From Crambe crambe (taxonomy: Eukaryota > Porifera > Demospongiae > Poecilosclerida > Crambeidae), in the NCBI GenBank assembly GCA_963924555.1, contig OZ004585.1, forward strand, positions 8,510,556 to 8,574,555: a stretch of DNA of 64,000 nucleotides. The letters are read 5' to 3'. The notes below the pieces were generated by a model. That model ran no database searches. It was given only the letters and a program-made list of their open reading frames with translations, and had not been told where the DNA came from. A program made the position numbers and the translations under genes. The first letter of the stretch is position 1, and each line of letters begins with the position of its first letter. Below are positions 62,887 to 64,000 of this stretch, in pieces.

Positions 62887-64000
62887 CCATCCATGGATTC
62901 CAGCTGCAGCTGGAAGATCATCATACCATGCACTTTGTAATGGAGTTATGGGAATTGAGAGTCACTGGAATAACTTGATCCTAGCTGTAGTTAAATCACT
63001 ATCAGTTATAGGAAATGTTAACCACACGCAACTAAGCTAGATTCTATGGAAGAGAATTTAATTTAACATAGCTGTAGATAATTTTATTAACCAGATGTGG
63101 ATGCATATATTTCATGGAGGAGGTATTATAGCTATTACATTATGGTGAAACATTACACTATACAATAGCTATGGCTACAGGTGAACATTATAGACATGAG
63201 ATATTTCATTACTACACTCCTACTCCATTATTAGTAACTAAAGAAGAGTGTAGTCTTGGCTATACAAGCTATCGAATAGCCGGGACTAGACATTTGCTTT
63301 TTTAACTACTGGTGTCAAGTTATAACTAGCTAGCTATTAGCTACTTTAATGGAATTTCGTGGAAATCTTTCTCGTGTGGGTTGGTTAGGGGCTAAATATA
63401 AATTCCCCAACTAGCTATAGCTAATCTAGCTTTTCGTGGAAGAATGTCAGCTTCATGTATCATGTTGAGCATAATCACAGCTTGATTATGTGGATCATAA
63501 AAGGTCATTATACTTGAAATTTTAGAATTCCTAATGCCAATAGCTAGTTACAACCCTTTATGTACATCTGTATACACTAAGCTTCGTAGCAAATTATGGC
63601 TCTATTGAGGAGAAAAGGGGATAGCAGAGGTGTTGGAAGCAAGATTTGATCGGTTAGGCCTGAAATTGAAATGTAATCCCCCCAAGCTCTAAATTCACTA
63701 CACAATTTGCTATACTCAAACATCATAGGACACTTTCTCCTTTGATATAGCCACTGAATAAATATTACAGCGTAAATATTAATTGTTAACAAACCTTTAA
63801 CCCCTAGTTTTTCCCAAAATATTGGCCAGGCCTGGGCCTGACTGGCCTGACCCGTTCCACCGCCTATGGATAGCTAGTGGTGGAGAGAAGGAGAATTTAT
63901 ACTAGCATGGGAGGCATTATTTAGACTGCATTTGGGGATTAATCAACACCATGCAGGCATGAAAATAAGTCCTGTTTTCCTGGATTCTATTTGGTGTGGA
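62887..64000. other. AT-rich intergenic DNA, no supported gene
   Basis: TAGCTA-rich sequence with short meaningless frames. Near 63825-63870 is a decayed repeat with GGCCTGGGCCTGACTGGCCT that resembles 40125-40160. Confidence 0.45.

Overview
This window looks like genomic DNA from a metazoan, most likely a demosponge; Amphimedon is my best guess but is not proven. The DNA is AT-rich. Coding genes have short GT-AG introns. The commonest gene family resembles spongin / short-chain collagen C4 proteins, which are typical of sponges. The remaining genes (ING, NET1/ARHGEF3, STELLO/DUF288, an IPNS-like oxygenase) are ordinary animal or eukaryotic families. I see no bacterial operons, rRNA, tRNA or CRISPR.

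Layout. (1) 1-7.9 kb holds the end of a decayed STELLO-like gene, then a repeat block with ~234-bp tandem repeats and palindromic foldback elements. (2) 7.9-24.1 kb is a large, eroded inverted duplication centred near 16.0 kb. Each arm carries, from outside in, a STELLO-like gene, a shared non-coding stretch and two IPNS-like oxygenases. The left arm keeps STELLO and oxygenase 1 intact; the right arm keeps oxygenase 2. The other copies are broken. (3) 24.8-32.9 kb holds two well-conserved single-copy genes, head to head and 270 bp apart: an ING4/5-type chromatin reader (minus strand, 8 exons, 255 aa) and a NET1/ARHGEF3-type RhoGEF (plus strand, 16 exons, 573 aa). In each, one intron is largely a long CT microsatellite (CT on the sense strand) that runs into the 3' splice site. 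(4) 33-62.9 kb holds five copies (A-E) of a secreted spongin-NC1-like gene, all on the minus strand. B, C and E are intact; A and D are frameshifted. The C-D locus appears to be a duplicate of the A-B locus, including the 3' end of the RhoGEF gene, and was later expanded by insertions.

Mobile DNA is abundant. It includes a family of near-perfect foldback palindromes with a shared terminus but unrelated interiors, a hAT-like non-autonomous element with an 8-bp target duplication and a preserved empty site, and a 1.4-kb palindrome whose two arms both carry an intron-containing fragment of a P2X7-C-terminal-like gene. It also includes a decayed pogo/jerky-type transposase, and a 2.3-kb element with long inverted repeats and a 6-bp target duplication that encloses a broken integrase-like gene. 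A 49-bp miniature element sits inside one exon of that gene.

Near-identical blocks could partly be uncollapsed haplotypes in the assembly. All family names come from recognising sequence motifs by eye; no database search was run.
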